Assembly (NCBI RefSeq): GCF_003046475.1
Contig: NZ_PZZZ01000007.1
Location: forward strand, 62,001 to 126,000
DNA: 64,000 nt
DNA from: Mycoplana dimorpha
GTDB lineage: Bacteria > Pseudomonadota > Alphaproteobacteria > Rhizobiales > Rhizobiaceae
Direction of reading: 5' to 3'
Positions 9,307 through 18,734 of this stretch are shown here, one piece after another (within the stretch, counting starts at the first letter, position 1; each line of letters begins with the position of its first letter). Under the pieces are notes generated by a model. The model did not search any database. It was given only the letters and a program-made list of their open reading frames with translations, and was not told the DNA's origin. Both the position numbers and the translations under genes were made by a program.

Positions 9307-10500
9307 ATGCTTCGCGATTTTTCCGCCCAAGCGCTCTTCATGGGCCTGCTGACCGCCTTCGTCGGCTTCGCCAGCTCCTTCGCCGTCGTCCTGCACGGGC
9401 TCACCGGGGTCGGCGCCAGCGAGGCTCAGGCCGCCTCCGGGCTCATGGCGCTCTCCATCTCGATGGGGGTCTGCGCGGTCGTGCTCAGCGCCTGGACGCG
9501 ACTGCCGGTCTCGATCGCATGGTCGACCCCGGGTGCGGCATTGCTCGCCAGTTCCGGTGCCGTCGAGGGCGGCTTTGCCGCGGCCGTCGGCGGTTTCCTG
9601 GTCTGCGCAGCCCTGATCGTGGTCGCCGGCCTCTGGAAGCCGTTGGGGCGCATGGTCGCCGCCATCCCGGCGACGCTCGCCAATGCCATGCTCGCCGGCG
9701 TCCTGCTCGGTCTCTGCTTCGCGCCGGTGAAGGCGATCGGCTTCGAGCCGCTGTTCGGACTGCCGATCGTCGCCGCCTGGGTGGTCGTCGGCGCCATCAA
9801 CCGGCTCTATGCGGTACCCGCCGCGGTACTCGCCTTTGCGCTCGTGCTGGCCTTCGGCATCGACGTACCGGATGGCGCGTTCGCGGCGTTGGCCCACGGC
9901 CTGTTGCCGAAGCCCGAACTCGTGGCGCCGGTGTTCAATCTTGCCGGTCTCGTCAGCATCGCGCTGCCTCTCTTCATCGTCACGATGGCCTCCCAGAACA
10001 TCCCCGGCATCGCGGTCCTGAAGGTCAACCATTACAATCCGGTGCCTGGCCCGCTCTTCGCCGTCACCGGGATATTCTCGCTCCTGAGTGCGCCATTCGG
10101 CGGCCATGCTGTCAATCTGGCCGCGATCACCGCGGCGATGTGCGCGGGCGAGGACGCCCATCCCGATCCCCGCCGCCGCTACTGGGCAGCGATTAATGCC
10201 GGCATCTTCTACCTGATCTTCGGCCTGCTCGCCGGGGCGGTCACCGGCTTCGTCAGCCTTGCGCCGCCGATCCTCATCCAGGCGGTGGCGGGCCTGGCGC
10301 TGATCAGCGCGCTCGCCGCATCGGCGACGAACGCCTTCAAGGAGCCGGAGACGCGGGAGGCTGCGGCCCTCACCTTCCTCACCACCGCCTCCGGCGTCAG
10401 CTTCGGCGGCATCTCCGGCGCCTTCTGGGGTCTTGTCGCCGGCGGTCTGATGATGGGGCTGAACCGGCTGCTCGCCACGCGCCGGGCCCGCAAGGTCTAG
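9307..10500 (+). CDS. benE: BenE/YdcO family membrane transporter
   Basis: A 397-residue, very hydrophobic protein with about twelve membrane segments. It matches the benzoate:proton symporter family BenE: LSAWTRLPVSIAWSTPGAA near residues 60-78 and APFGGHAVNLAAITAAMCAG near 263-282 are characteristic blocks. The ATG at 9307 is chosen because it begins just before the first membrane segment; the frame is open upstream to 9127 without coding character. No aromatic-degradation genes are adjacent, so benzoate as substrate is only a family-level assumption. Confidence 0.85.
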   Translation: MLRDFSAQALFMGLLTAFVGFASSFAVVLHGLTGVGASEAQAASGLMALSISMGVCAVVLSAWTRLPVSIAWSTPGAALLASSGAVEGGFAAAVGGFLVCAALIVVAGLWKPLGRMVAAIPATLANAMLAGVLLGLCFAPVKAIGFEPLFGLPIVAAWVVVGAINRLYAVPAAVLAFALVLAFGIDVPDGAFAALAHGLLPKPELVAPVFNLAGLVSIALPLFIVTMASQNIPGIAVLKVNHYNPVPGPLFAVTGIFSLLSAPFGGHAVNLAAITAAMCAGEDAHPDPRRRYWAAINAGIFYLIFGLLAGAVTGFVSLAPPILIQAVAGLALISALAASATNAFKEPETREAAALTFLTTASGVSFGGISGAFWGLVAGGLMMGLNRLLATRRARKV

Positions 10501-10511
10501 GGCTCGCCGCC

Positions 10512-10540
10512 CTTGCAATTGCCGGCATTCTCGGCTATGC
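10512..10540 (+). promoter_or_regulatory. Candidate promoter of rplY
   Basis: CTTGCA (10512-10517), exactly 17 bases, CTATGC (10535-10540). Close to the alphaproteobacterial housekeeping consensus. The predicted transcription start near 10547 leaves a 120-base 5' leader before rplY. Confidence 0.55.
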
Positions 10541-10666
10541 GACCCCGTCCGCGCAGACACCCTTGGAGGCAACGCGGATGAGGCTTTCCAGAAATCCTCA
10601 AGTTTCGCGCGGCCGGCCCGAGCCATGACCGTCGGAACTCTCCAGTAACACTTGAAAGGTCATGCT

Positions 10667-11284
10667 ATGAGCAACGCATCCTACGAGCTCAAGGCCCAGA
10701 CGCGCGAACGGGTTGGTAAGGGGTCCTCCCGCGAGCTGCGCCGCAACGGTCTTATCCCTGCCGTCATCTATGGTGACAAGAAGGCCCCGCTTTCGATCGC
10801 CCTGTCGACGAAGGAAATCACCCAGCGCATCCACGCCGGCGGCTTCATGACGACGGTCGCGACGATCGATGTCAACGGCGAGAAGATCCGCGTCCTGCCG
10901 AAGGTCTACCAGCTCGATCCGGTCCGTGACTTCACCATGCACGTCGACTTCCTGCGCGTTTCGGCCGACAGCAACGTCACCGTCCAGGTTCCGGTCCACT
11001 TCATCAATGAAGAAAAGTCCCCGGGCATCAAGATCGGCGGCATGCTGAACGTCGTCCGTCACGAGATCGAACTGCACTGCCCGGCCAACGCCATTCCGGA
11101 CGCCATCACCATCGACCTCGACGGTCTTAAGATCGGCGACAGCATCCACATTTCGCAGGTGACCCTGCCGAAGGGCACGAGCCCGGTCATCGCCGACCGC
11201 GACTTCACCGTTGCCACCATCGTTGGCACCGCTGCCGCGAAGGAAGAGGAAGGCGAGGGCGAAGGCGAAGCAACGGCCGAATAA
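10667..11284 (+). CDS. rplY: 50S ribosomal protein L25/general stress protein Ctc
   Basis: Binds 5S rRNA in the large ribosomal subunit. This is the long CTC/TL5 type: 205 residues with an N-terminal L25 beta-barrel (1-90: [20 protein letters not shown]) and a C-terminal beta domain ending in an acidic tail rich in Glu and Gly. ATG 10667 is used, with GAAAGG about 8 bases upstream; the in-frame TTG at 10652 is unlikely. pth follows after a terminator, a common pairing in alphaproteobacteria. Confidence 0.95.
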   Translation: MSNASYELKAQTRERVGKGSSRELRRNGLIPAVIYGDKKAPLSIALSTKEITQRIHAGGFMTTVATIDVNGEKIRVLPKVYQLDPVRDFTMHVDFLRVSADSNVTVQVPVHFINEEKSPGIKIGGMLNVVRHEIELHCPANAIPDAITIDLDGLKIGDSIHISQVTLPKGTSPVIADRDFTVATIVGTAAAKEEEGEGEGEATAE

Positions 11285-11311
11285 GGCGTTCGCCAGCTTT
11301 GCAGACCATCG

Positions 11312-11342
11312 GGCCCGCCTTCGCCACGGAGGCGGGCCTTTT
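11312..11342 (+). terminator. Rho-independent terminator of rplY
   Basis: GGCCCGCCT (11312-11320) pairs with AGGCGGGCC (11330-11338) around a 9-base loop and is followed by TTTT. It lies 28 bases after the rplY stop, so pth probably has its own promoter or relies on read-through. Confidence 0.85.
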
Positions 11343-11436
11343 CGCATCTGCCCGGCCGCTCCCCGCAAAAAGGTTGACATTCGCGGCGATTGGCTGTGGT
11401 TGAAGCGGAAGAACCGAACAGACGCGAGCCCGTCCC

Positions 11437-12150
11437 ATGCTGATTATCGCCGGTCTCGGCAATCCCGGCCCGAAGTACGCCGCCAATCGCCACAACATCG
11501 GCTTCATGGCGGTAGACGCGATCCATCGCAAGAATCCGTTCTCGCCCTGGTCGAAAAAATTCAAGGGCGAGATCGCGGAGGGCGAGCTGGCTGGCGAGAA
11601 GGTGCTGCTCATCAAGCCGCAGACCTTCATGAACCTTTCCGGCGAGTCCGTCGGCGAGGCGATGCGCTTCTACAAGCTGTCACCCAAGGACATCGTTGCG
11701 ATCTACGACGAGCTCGACCTGGCGCCGGGCAAGGCCCGCATCAAGACCGGCGGCGGCCACGGCGGCCATAACGGCGTGAAGTCGCTCGACGCCCATTGCG
11801 GCAAGGACTACCGGCGGCTGCGACTCGGCATCGGCCATCCGGGCGTGAAGGAACTGGTGCACAACCACGTGCTCGGTGACTTCGCCAAGGCCGACCAGGC
11901 CTGGCTCGAGCCGCTGCTCGACGAACTCGCGCTGAACGCCGCCATGCTGGTACGCGGCGAGGATTCGCAGCTGATGAACAAGCTGGCGCTTGCGGTCGGC
12001 GGCACCGCGGACGACACGGCAAATCCCGAAAAGAAGCCGGCCGCCCAGTCCCATATCCGCCAGGCGCGCAACCACGCGCAGCCGAAGCCGCTTCCGGCGA
12101 CTGGCCCCATGGCAGAAATGTTGAAGAAACTGCTCGGCAAGGCGGACTGA
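11437..12150 (+). CDS. pth: Peptidyl-tRNA hydrolase
   Basis: Releases tRNA from peptidyl-tRNA that drops off ribosomes. The 237-residue protein has the fold-defining [18 protein letters not shown] near residues 5-22, with Asn10 and His20 as catalytic residues of the family, and [10 protein letters not shown] near 61-70 and [11 protein letters not shown] near 106-116. It is about 40 residues longer than E. coli Pth because of a basic, Lys/Pro/Gln-rich C-terminal tail, a feature I recall from rhizobial homologues. Confidence 0.96.
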   Translation: MLIIAGLGNPGPKYAANRHNIGFMAVDAIHRKNPFSPWSKKFKGEIAEGELAGEKVLLIKPQTFMNLSGESVGEAMRFYKLSPKDIVAIYDELDLAPGKARIKTGGGHGGHNGVKSLDAHCGKDYRRLRLGIGHPGVKELVHNHVLGDFAKADQAWLEPLLDELALNAAMLVRGEDSQLMNKLALAVGGTADDTANPEKKPAAQSHIRQARNHAQPKPLPATGPMAEMLKKLLGKAD

Positions 12151-12252
12151 GACAGATGGTCGGATAAAGGTTCGGCGCAATCTGCTACAAGCCTTCTCCT
12201 AAGCCGCCCGCCCGCCTTTGACGGAAGACCTGCACGAGCCAGCAGCGCGCCG

Positions 12253-12564
12253 CTACTCCTCCGGCTCGGTCGTGAAAAGCAGCGGAAAGCCGGCCTCCTT
12301 GGCCAGATCCACCGCCTCGGTCGCCTTTGTCTCGGCGATGTCGCGGGCGCAGACGACCACAACGCTGGTCCCCATCTTGTGCGCCGTCATCATGACACGA
12401 TAGCCGGTTTCCTCCGACATGCGAAAAACCGCGCGCAGCACGAGGATGACGAACTCGCGCGGCGTGTAGTCGTCGTTGATGAGAATGACCTTGTAGAGCT
12501 TCGGGCGTTTCAGCTTCGGCTTGGTGGCTGACTTCGGCTCGAGCGCCGTGTTCCTGTTGCTCAT
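12253..12564 (-). CDS. clpS: ClpS adaptor for ClpAP
   Basis: A 103-residue N-degron adaptor that hands substrates with destabilising N-terminal residues to ClpA. The family block LYKVILINDDYTPREFVILVL lies at about 23-43 (N-degron pocket NDDYT), followed by the helix with MMTAHKMG (about 58-65), where HKxG is conserved. The ATG at 12564 follows GGAGAGGATCCTCCG. It is divergent from ychF across a 319-base region. Rhizobia often carry two ClpS paralogues; which one this is cannot be told here. Confidence 0.93.
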   Translation of the reverse strand: MSNRNTALEPKSATKPKLKRPKLYKVILINDDYTPREFVILVLRAVFRMSEETGYRVMMTAHKMGTSVVVVCARDIAETKATEAVDLAKEAGFPLLFTTEPEE

Positions 12565-12883
12565 CGGAGGATCCTCTCCTGATGATCGCGGCCGACCGGC
12601 GTGGGTCCCGTCGGCACATCTTGCTACGTGAAGTCCGCTGCGGCAAGTGCGGCGGCAGAATTCCGACGCAACCCTTGCCGCCGGGGAGGAGATAGTCTCG
12701 GCCTGTTTCGCGGAGGATTTTTGCCGCTTTCCTGTCGAAGGTCGCGAATACTCGCCCCGCCGAGCCTGCCGTTTTCGAAAGCGTTGCCCCCATACTTCCG
12801 CATTTCCGTCCGCAGACTTGACCATCCCTTGCCCTTCCCCCATAGCGGGGGCACAGAATTCCAGACACGGACGGACCATTTCC
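12565..12883. other. Divergent clpS-ychF intergenic region
   Basis: About 320 bases between divergent clpS and ychF. It contains a good promoter for ychF (12817-12845) overlapping a short CCCCC/GGGGG dyad. The frame of ychF is open through much of it, but the extra sequence lacks coding character. Nothing else recognised. Confidence 0.5.
12817..12845 (+). promoter_or_regulatory. Candidate promoter of ychF
   Basis: CTTGAC (12817-12822), 17 bases, CCATAG (12840-12845). The -35 box is a perfect match to the alphaproteobacterial consensus. The -10 box sits in the loop of the dyad CCCCC-ATAGC-GGGGG. The predicted start is about 32 bases before the ychF ATG. Confidence 0.6.
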
Positions 12884-13987
12884 ATGGGTTTCAAATGCGG
12901 TATCGTCGGGCTGCCCAATGTCGGCAAGTCCACCCTGTTCAACGCGCTGACCAAGACCGCTGCCGCACAGGCGGCGAACTATCCCTTCTGCACCATCGAG
13001 CCCAACACCGGCGAAGTCGCCGTGCCCGATCCGCGCATGCAGAAGCTCGCCGAGATCGCGGGATCGAAGGAAATCATCCCGACGCGCATATCCTTCGTCG
13101 ACATCGCCGGCCTCGTGCGCGGCGCCTCCAAGGGTGAAGGCCTCGGCAACAAGTTCCTCGCCAACATCCGCGAGGTCGACGCGGTGGTGCATGTGCTGCG
13201 CTGCTTCGAAGACGACGATATTACCCATGTCGAGGGCCGCATCAATCCGGTCGGCGATGCCGACACGATCGAGACCGAGCTGATGCTCGCCGACGTCGAA
13301 AGCCTCGAGCGCCGCGTCGAGCAGACCCGCAAGCGCGCCACGGGCAAGGACAAGGATTCCATCGCGCAGCTGCCGGTCATGGAAGCGGTGATCAAGCTCC
13401 TGAACGAGGGCAAGCCGGCCCGTCTCCTCCTGAAGACGCTTGCACCAGAGGAAATCGAAGTCCTGAAGGGCCTCAACCTCCTGACGTCGCACCCGGTCCT
13501 CTATGTCTGCAACGTCGCCGAGGCCGACGCCTCGACCGGCAACAAGCACACCGAAGCCGTCGCTGCCATGGCCAAGGATCAGGGCGCCGAATGCGTCATC
13601 ATCTCGGCGGCGATCGAATCCGAGGTCGCCCAGCTTCCGGAAGAAGAGGCAGCCGAATTCCTGTCGGCGCTCGGCCTTGAGGAGGCCGGCCTCGACCGCC
13701 TGATCCGCGCCGGCTACCACCTCCTCGACCTCATCACCTACTTCACCGTCGGCCCCAAGGAGACGCGCGCCTGGACCATCGTGCGCGGCACCAAGGCGCC
13801 GCAGGCCGCCGGCGTCATCCACACCGATTTCGAACGCGGCTTCATTCGCGCCTTCACCATCTCCTACGACGACTACATCGCCTACAAGGGCGAAGTCGGC
13901 GCCAAGGAAGCCGGCAAGGGCCGCGACGAAGGCAAGGAATACGTCGTCCAGGACGGCGACGTGATCCACTTCCGCTTCAACACGTAG
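12884..13987 (+). CDS. ychF: Redox-regulated ATPase YchF (Obg-family)
   Basis: Universally conserved P-loop protein associated with ribosomes and stress responses; unlike other Obg proteins it prefers ATP. The 367-residue length is typical. Visible are the P-loop GLPNVGKST (9-17), switch I around [10 protein letters not shown], the switch II block [20 protein letters not shown] (about 71-90) and a C-terminal TGS domain ending [11 protein letters not shown]. The ATG at 12884 is chosen by homology; the longer open frame upstream is non-coding. Confidence 0.96.
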   Translation: MGFKCGIVGLPNVGKSTLFNALTKTAAAQAANYPFCTIEPNTGEVAVPDPRMQKLAEIAGSKEIIPTRISFVDIAGLVRGASKGEGLGNKFLANIREVDAVVHVLRCFEDDDITHVEGRINPVGDADTIETELMLADVESLERRVEQTRKRATGKDKDSIAQLPVMEAVIKLLNEGKPARLLLKTLAPEEIEVLKGLNLLTSHPVLYVCNVAEADASTGNKHTEAVAAMAKDQGAECVIISAAIESEVAQLPEEEAAEFLSALGLEEAGLDRLIRAGYHLLDLITYFTVGPKETRAWTIVRGTKAPQAAGVIHTDFERGFIRAFTISYDDYIAYKGEVGAKEAGKGRDEGKEYVVQDGDVIHFRFNT

Positions 13988-14035
13988 AACGAGCGCGACG
14001 ATCGTAGTCTTGCCTATGTGACGAAAATGGAAATG

Positions 14036-14064
14036 ATGCCCGCGACCGCAATCGCGGGCATTTT
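14036..14064 (+). terminator. Rho-independent terminator of ychF
   Basis: ATGCCCGCGA (14036-14045) pairs with TCGCGGGCAT (14052-14061), loop of six bases, followed by TTT. It lies between ychF and the first MaoC gene. Confidence 0.8.
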
Positions 14065-14079
14065 CACGAGGGCCGCCAG

Positions 14080-14565
14080 ATGACAAGCGCCAATCCGCTT
14101 CTGACCTTCGCAGACTTCCCCGTAGGCAAGCGGTTCGACTTCCCCGGCCGCACAGTGACGGCCGCCGAAATCGTCGCCTTCGCCCAGGAGTTCGACCCGC
14201 AACCGATGCATGTCGACGAAGCGGCCGGCAAGGCGAGCATCCTTGGTGGCCTGTCCGCCTCCGGCTGGCATACCAGCGCAATCATGATGCGCATGCTGTG
14301 CGACAGCTATATCGACCAAACCGCAGCGGAGGGATCGCCGGGCGTCGACAGCATGGAATGGAAACGGCCGGTCCTCGCCGGCGACATCCTTTCCGGGCAT
14401 TGCCGGGTCGTCGAGGCCCGCCTCTCGCGATCGCGGCCGAGCATCGGCATCGTCCGTTTTATCGCGGAGGTCACCAACCAGCGCGGCGAGACGGTTGCGC
14501 TTTGCGACTATGCCAACATGATCCGCATCGACGGCGGGGAGGCCGCCGCCCATGCGAATGGCTGA
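14080..14565 (+). CDS. MaoC-like (R)-specific enoyl-CoA hydratase, first of a pair
   Basis: A 161-residue single-hotdog MaoC dehydratase. The catalytic segment FAQEFDPQPMHVDEAAG (about 31-47) keeps the Asp and His of the hydratase dyad, and GGLSASGWHT (about 52-61) is the family's helix-start block. Such proteins hydrate trans-2-enoyl-CoA or act on related acyl-CoA substrates. Its last 14 bases overlap the next MaoC gene in another frame, so the two are translationally coupled and may form a heteromer. Substrate unknown. Confidence 0.88.
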   Translation: MTSANPLLTFADFPVGKRFDFPGRTVTAAEIVAFAQEFDPQPMHVDEAAGKASILGGLSASGWHTSAIMMRMLCDSYIDQTAAEGSPGVDSMEWKRPVLAGDILSGHCRVVEARLSRSRPSIGIVRFIAEVTNQRGETVALCDYANMIRIDGGEAAAHANG

Positions 14566-15019
14566 ACTCTATCCGCAAAACGAAAGGCTCGTTCTCGGCT
14601 CGCACCACTTCGCCGCCGAGGACATCATCCGCTTCGCGCGCAAGTTCGATCCGCAGCCCTTCCATCTGGATGCCGAGGCGGCGAAGCAGTCGCTGTTCGG
14701 CGGCCTCTGCGCATCTGGCTGGCACACCTGCGCCGGCTGGATGAAGACCTTCGTCGCCTTCTGGGCCGCGGAGTGCCAGCGCCTGAAGCAGGACGGCATC
14801 ACGCCGCCGGAACTCGGCCCCTCCCCCGGGTTCAGGAACCTGCGCTGGTTCAAGCCGGTGTTCGCCGGCGACACGATCGCCTATACAGTGACGCTGCTAT
14901 CCTCGCGCCAATCGGCGTCGCATCCGGGTCGGCTGATCAATACGATGCTGTGCGAAGGAACGAACCAGCATGGGGAGCCGGTCGTCCGCTTCGAAAGCAC
15001 CGTGCTGGAGTTCATCTGA
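14552..15019 (+). CDS. MaoC-like (R)-specific enoyl-CoA hydratase, second of a pair
   Basis: A 155-residue MaoC hotdog protein paralogous to the preceding one: FARKFDPQPFHLDAEAA (about 28-44) carries the Asp/His dyad and GGLCASGWHTCAGW (about 49-62) matches GGLSASGWHT upstream. The start overlaps the end of the first copy by 14 bases. The tandem suggests duplication, with heterodimer formation or two chain-length specificities as inferences. Confidence 0.88.
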   Translation: MRMAELYPQNERLVLGSHHFAAEDIIRFARKFDPQPFHLDAEAAKQSLFGGLCASGWHTCAGWMKTFVAFWAAECQRLKQDGITPPELGPSPGFRNLRWFKPVFAGDTIAYTVTLLSSRQSASHPGRLINTMLCEGTNQHGEPVVRFESTVLEFI

Positions 15020-15040
15020 CGCGGCAGGCCGAGCCGGGGA

Positions 15041-15583
15041 TCAATGCCCCTCATAGGCAACGAGCGTCCGCACTTCGACGCCGAGCTCCTCCAGCTTTAC
15101 GCGCCCCCCAAGGTCGGGCAGGTCGATGACGAAGCAGGCGGCGACGATGTCGGCGCCGAGCTGCCGTAGCAGGTTGACCGCCGCGACCGCCGTCCCGCCG
15201 GTGGCGATCAGGTCGTCGACCAGGATGACCTTGTCGCCCGGCTCCAGCGCGTCCTTGTGCACCTCCATCTCGTCCACGCCGTATTCCAGGCTGTAGGCGA
15301 TCCGCACCGTCTCGCGCGGCAGCTTGCCCTTCTTGCGGATCGGGACGAAGCCGCAGGAGAGCTGGTGCGCCATGGCGCCGCCGAGGATGAACCCGCGGGC
15401 CTCGACGCCGGCGACACGGCCCACGCCCATCCCCGCATAGGGATGCACCAGTTCATCGACGGCGCGGCGGAAGGCGCGCGGATTGCCGAGCAGCGTGGTG
15501 ATGTCCCGGAACACGATCCCAGGCTTCGGGTAATCGGGAATATTGCGGATCGCCGCGATCAATTCATCGTGGAGCGTGTTCAT
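15041..15583 (-). CDS. apt: Adenine phosphoribosyltransferase
   Basis: Salvages adenine to AMP using PRPP. The 180-residue length is standard. Visible are the N-terminal [17 protein letters not shown] (about 16-32), the hood residues [13 protein letters not shown] and the PRPP loop [14 protein letters not shown] (about 120-133). The ATG at 15583 is chosen by family length; an open extension to 15643 crosses non-coding sequence. It is convergent with the second MaoC gene and lies downstream of petABC, separated by a terminator. Confidence 0.95.
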   Translation of the reverse strand: MNTLHDELIAAIRNIPDYPKPGIVFRDITTLLGNPRAFRRAVDELVHPYAGMGVGRVAGVEARGFILGGAMAHQLSCGFVPIRKKGKLPRETVRIAYSLEYGVDEMEVHKDALEPGDKVILVDDLIATGGTAVAAVNLLRQLGADIVAACFVIDLPDLGGRVKLEELGVEVRTLVAYEGH

Positions 15584-15663
15584 GGTCGGGTTCCGTGTGG
15601 CGATCAGGGATGAAAGGAGACGGGGAACGGCTGCCGATTGCAAGGGGATTCATCGGCGCATCA

Positions 15664-15690
15664 AAAAAGGCGGCACCGGGCCGCCTTTTT
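15664..15690. terminator. Bidirectional terminator after petABC
   Basis: AAAAAGGCGGC (15664-15674) pairs perfectly with GCCGCCTTTTT (15680-15690) around a five-base loop. It sits 20 bases beyond the cytochrome c1 stop and upstream of apt, so it should end the minus-strand petABC transcript. Confidence 0.88.
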
Positions 15691-15709
15691 CGTGTGGCAC
15701 AAGAACAGC

Positions 15710-16585
15710 TCAGTGTTCCTTGTTGGCGTAGACCGACTTCTTCGTCAGGTAGATCAGGCCGGTGAAGATCAACAGGAACACCATCACCATGAAGCCGGTG
15801 CGCTTGCGCGCCTCCAGGTGCGGCTCGGCAGCCCACATCAGGAATGCCGATACGTCATGGGCGTACTGGTCGACCGTCTGCGGCGCGCCGTCGTCATAGG
15901 TGACCTGGTCGTCGGACAGCGGCTTGGCCATGGCAAGCGCCGCGGCGCTGGCGAAGTACGGGTTGTAGTGCGTGCCTTCGGCGACTTCGACGCCTTCCGG
16001 GGGATCCTGGTATCCAGTCAGCAGCGAGTAGATGTAGTCCGGCCCGCCCTCCTGATACTGGGTGAAGATGTCGAACACGAACTGCGGGAAGCCGCGGGTA
16101 ACGCCGCGAGCCTTGGCGATCAGCGAGAAGTCCGGCGGCGCCGCACCGTTGTTGGCGGCAGCGGCCGCCTCGTGGTTCGGGAACGGCGACGGGAAGTAGT
16201 CGGACGGGACGGCCTTGCGAGTGTACATCTCGCCGTCGCTGTTCGGCCCATCCTGAACTTCGTAGTTCGCGGCGAATGCCTTTACCTGCGCTTCCGAATA
16301 GCCAAGGTCGCCCAGCGTGCGGAAGGCAACCAGGTTCATCGAGTGACAGGCCGCGCAGACTTCGGTGTAGACCTTCAGGCCGCGCTGCAGCTGGCCCTTG
16401 TCGTACTTGCCGAAGGGACCGGCGAAGGACCAGTCCTGTTCGCGAGGCTTGTTGATCGGATAGTGCGGCGTGGCGTGTTCCGCCTCCGCACCAGCCGCGG
16501 CTTTTCCGTCCTGCGCGGTGGCGATCGATACGCCGAGGCCGGCGACGACTGCGAGCGACAGAATGCTTGCAAGAAGCTTTTTCAT
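15710..16585 (-). CDS. petC: Cytochrome c1 of the bc1 complex
   Basis: Heme-binding subunit that passes electrons from the Rieske protein to cytochrome c. The 291-residue precursor has a cleavable signal peptide (MKKLLASILSLAVVAGLGVS, with IATAQ after it), the heme motif CAACHSMN (about 77-84), the axial-Met region around ALAMAKPLSDDQ (about 220), and a C-terminal membrane anchor FMVMVFLLIFTGLIYL followed by basic residues. It is last in the petA-petB-petC operon, 29 bases after petB. The frame stays open into petB, but this is a different frame from cytochrome b and not a fusion. Confidence 0.96.
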   Translation of the reverse strand: MKKLLASILSLAVVAGLGVSIATAQDGKAAAGAEAEHATPHYPINKPREQDWSFAGPFGKYDKGQLQRGLKVYTEVCAACHSMNLVAFRTLGDLGYSEAQVKAFAANYEVQDGPNSDGEMYTRKAVPSDYFPSPFPNHEAAAAANNGAAPPDFSLIAKARGVTRGFPQFVFDIFTQYQEGGPDYIYSLLTGYQDPPEGVEVAEGTHYNPYFASAAALAMAKPLSDDQVTYDDGAPQTVDQYAHDVSAFLMWAAEPHLEARKRTGFMVMVFLLIFTGLIYLTKKSVYANKEH

Positions 16586-16614
16586 TTTCTTCGGTTCCTT
16601 TCGTCGCGTCGCGA

Positions 16615-17889
16615 TCAGGCCTTGGCCAGCTTTGCCTTGGCGTTCTTCTGTTCCAGAACCGCTTCCGTGATGGAGTTCGGAATGCGCTTCGGGGTCTCGA
16701 TCAGGCCGAGGACCGGCATGATGACGAGGAAGAAACCGAAGTAGTAGAGCGTGCCGAGCTGCGAAAGGATGACGTAGATGCCTTCTGCGGGCATGGCGCC
16801 GAGGTAGCCGAGCATGATGGCATTGGCGACGAAGAGCCAGAAGAACAGCTTGTACCACGGACGGTAGACCGCCGAACGGACCTTCGAGGTGTCGAGCCAG
16901 GGCAGGAAGAACAGGATGATGATCGAACCGAACATCACCAGGACGCCGCCGAGCTTGGAGTCGATCGGGCCGATGTTGAAGGTGATGGCGCGCAGCATCG
17001 CGTAGAATGGCAGGTAGTACCATTCCGGAACGATGTGGGCCGGGGTCTTCAGCGGGTCGGCCGGGATGTAGTTGTCCGGGTGGCCGAGGTAGTTCGGCAT
17101 GTAGAAGATGAACCAGGCGAAGACGATCAGGAAGACCGATACGCCGAGGGCGTCCTTCAGGGTCGCATAGGGGGTGAAGGCCACCGTGTCCGTCTTCGAC
17201 TTGACCTCGACGCCGGTGGGGTTGGTCTGGCCGGTGACGTGCAGCGCCCAGATGTGCAGGACGACGACGCCGGCGATCATGAAGGGCAGCAGGTAGTGCA
17301 GCGAGAAGAAGCGGTTCAGCGTCGGCTGGTCGACGGCGAAGCCGCCGAGCAGGAACTGCTGGATCCACTCACCCACCAGCGGGAAGGCCGAGAAGAAGCC
17401 GGTGATGACGGTCGCGCCCCAGAAGGACATCTGCCCCCACGGCAGCACGTAGCCCATGAAGCCGGTCGCCATCATTAGGAGGTAGATGACCACGCCGAGG
17501 ATCCAGAGGATTTCGCGCGGCGCCTTGTAGGAGCCGTAGTACAGGCCACGGGCGATGTGCAGGTACACGGCAATGAAGAAGAACGACGCACCGTTGGCGT
17601 GCATGTAGCGCAGCAGCCAGCCGTTGTTGACGTCGCGCATGATCTTTTCGACCGAGGTGAAGGCGACTGTCGTGTCGGCGGCGTAGTGCATGGCCAGCAC
17701 GACGCCGGTCAGGATCTGCGCAATCAGCATCACCGACAGCATGGCGCCGAAGGTGTAGGCGTAGTTCAGGTTGCGCGGCACCGGATAGGAGACAAAGCTG
17801 TCATGGATCATGCGCGGCAATGGCAGCCGCGAATCGACCCACTTCTCGATGCCGGTCGTCGGCTGGTAGGTGGAATGTTCAGCACTCAT
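16615..17889 (-). CDS. petB: Cytochrome b of the bc1 complex
   Basis: Membrane subunit with both hemes b and the quinol oxidation and reduction sites. The 424-residue length fits the proteobacterial form. Visible are the heme-ligand helix with [20 protein letters not shown] (about 92-111), the [18 protein letters not shown] block (about 147-164), the second heme region [11 protein letters not shown], and [13 protein letters not shown] (the PEWY motif of the Qo site). The ATG at 17889 is chosen for its GAGGGG site; an in-frame upstream start at 17907 would overlap petA. It begins 14 bases after petA. Confidence 0.97.
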   Translation of the reverse strand: MSAEHSTYQPTTGIEKWVDSRLPLPRMIHDSFVSYPVPRNLNYAYTFGAMLSVMLIAQILTGVVLAMHYAADTTVAFTSVEKIMRDVNNGWLLRYMHANGASFFFIAVYLHIARGLYYGSYKAPREILWILGVVIYLLMMATGFMGYVLPWGQMSFWGATVITGFFSAFPLVGEWIQQFLLGGFAVDQPTLNRFFSLHYLLPFMIAGVVVLHIWALHVTGQTNPTGVEVKSKTDTVAFTPYATLKDALGVSVFLIVFAWFIFYMPNYLGHPDNYIPADPLKTPAHIVPEWYYLPFYAMLRAITFNIGPIDSKLGGVLVMFGSIIILFFLPWLDTSKVRSAVYRPWYKLFFWLFVANAIMLGYLGAMPAEGIYVILSQLGTLYYFGFFLVIMPVLGLIETPKRIPNSITEAVLEQKNAKAKLAKA

Positions 17890-17903
17890 AATCAGTATTC
17901 CCC

Positions 17904-18482
17904 TCAACCGATCTTGATGACTGTGTCTGACACGAAGGCGAAGGTCGGCACGTGGAGGTTTTCCGGCGCCGGACCTTTGCGGATGCGGCCGGCCGTGTCG
18001 TAGTGCGAGCCGTGGCAGGGACAGAACCAGCCGCCGAAGTCACCAGCCTGGCCGAGCGGAACGCAGCCGAGATGGGTGCACGAACCGATCATGACGATCC
18101 AGTTCTCCTTGCCCTGGCCAGCCGAGCGGTCGAGGTCGGTGGCTTCCGCGTCGGCCGCGATGTTCGCGTTCCGCGCGACGGGATCCTTCAGATCGGAGAG
18201 CGGAACCGCCTTGGCCTCTTCCACTTCCTTGTCGGTGCGATTGCGGATGAAAACGGGCTTGCCGCGCCACTTCGCCGTCAGCGACATGCCGGGCTCGAGG
18301 CTGGAAACGTCGACCTCGATCGAGGCCAGCGCGAGCGTCGAGGCGTCCGGACGCATCTGGTCGATGAACGGCCAGGCAACTGCAGCCGCGCCCACGGCGC
18401 CTGCCATGCCTGTCGTAAGATAAAGAAAATCGCGACGCGTGGGTTCTCCCGCGGTCCCGCTTGTTGTGTCGTGTTCGCTCAC
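17904..18482 (-). CDS. petA: Rieske iron-sulfur protein of the bc1 complex
   Basis: Carries the 2Fe-2S cluster that oxidises quinol. The 192-residue protein has a Tat-like N-terminus [10 protein letters not shown] (about 15-24) followed by a membrane anchor, and the two cluster-binding loops CTHLGC (about 135-140) and CPCHGSHYD (about 155-163), the paired cysteines forming the usual disulfide. First gene of petABC, with the transcript starting in the 250-base region towards the ABC transporter gene. Confidence 0.97.
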   Translation of the reverse strand: MSEHDTTSGTAGEPTRRDFLYLTTGMAGAVGAAAVAWPFIDQMRPDASTLALASIEVDVSSLEPGMSLTAKWRGKPVFIRNRTDKEVEEAKAVPLSDLKDPVARNANIAADAEATDLDRSAGQGKENWIVMIGSCTHLGCVPLGQAGDFGGWFCPCHGSHYDTAGRIRKGPAPENLHVPTFAFVSDTVIKIG

Positions 18483-18734
18483 GGCCTGACCATCCTCTCA
18501 CGCAAAGTCTGCGGTACCCGCAAAAACCTTTTCGAGGCCAGGAATCCAGACACAATCCGGCCATAGATTCCCCGCCAATCCGGCGCGTTCTATGCTTGAA
18601 CGCAACTTATGTCCAGTCTTGGCAGGCGCAGGTGGGCACATTGTCGCGGGGAAAACCAATGGGTTGCATTCGGCATCGCAGCCCTCGGAGTGCCCTGCAA
18701 TGGCAAGGCCGTCCAGGCTGATCCCATCACTGCC

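Noticed and set aside
12185-14281. A long minus-strand open frame (about 700 codons) covering clpS and ychF
   Set aside because: It is antisense to ychF, whose motifs are unmistakable, and overlaps clpS in another frame. Its product is low-complexity Asp/Gly/Val/Ala-rich, as expected from the reverse of a high-GC gene.
15710-17368. A single frame joining cytochrome c1 to upstream sequence, suggesting a fused cytochrome b/c1 as in Bradyrhizobium fbcH
   Set aside because: The upstream part is out of frame with cytochrome b, and cytochrome c1 has its own Met and signal peptide at 16585. petB and petC are separate genes.
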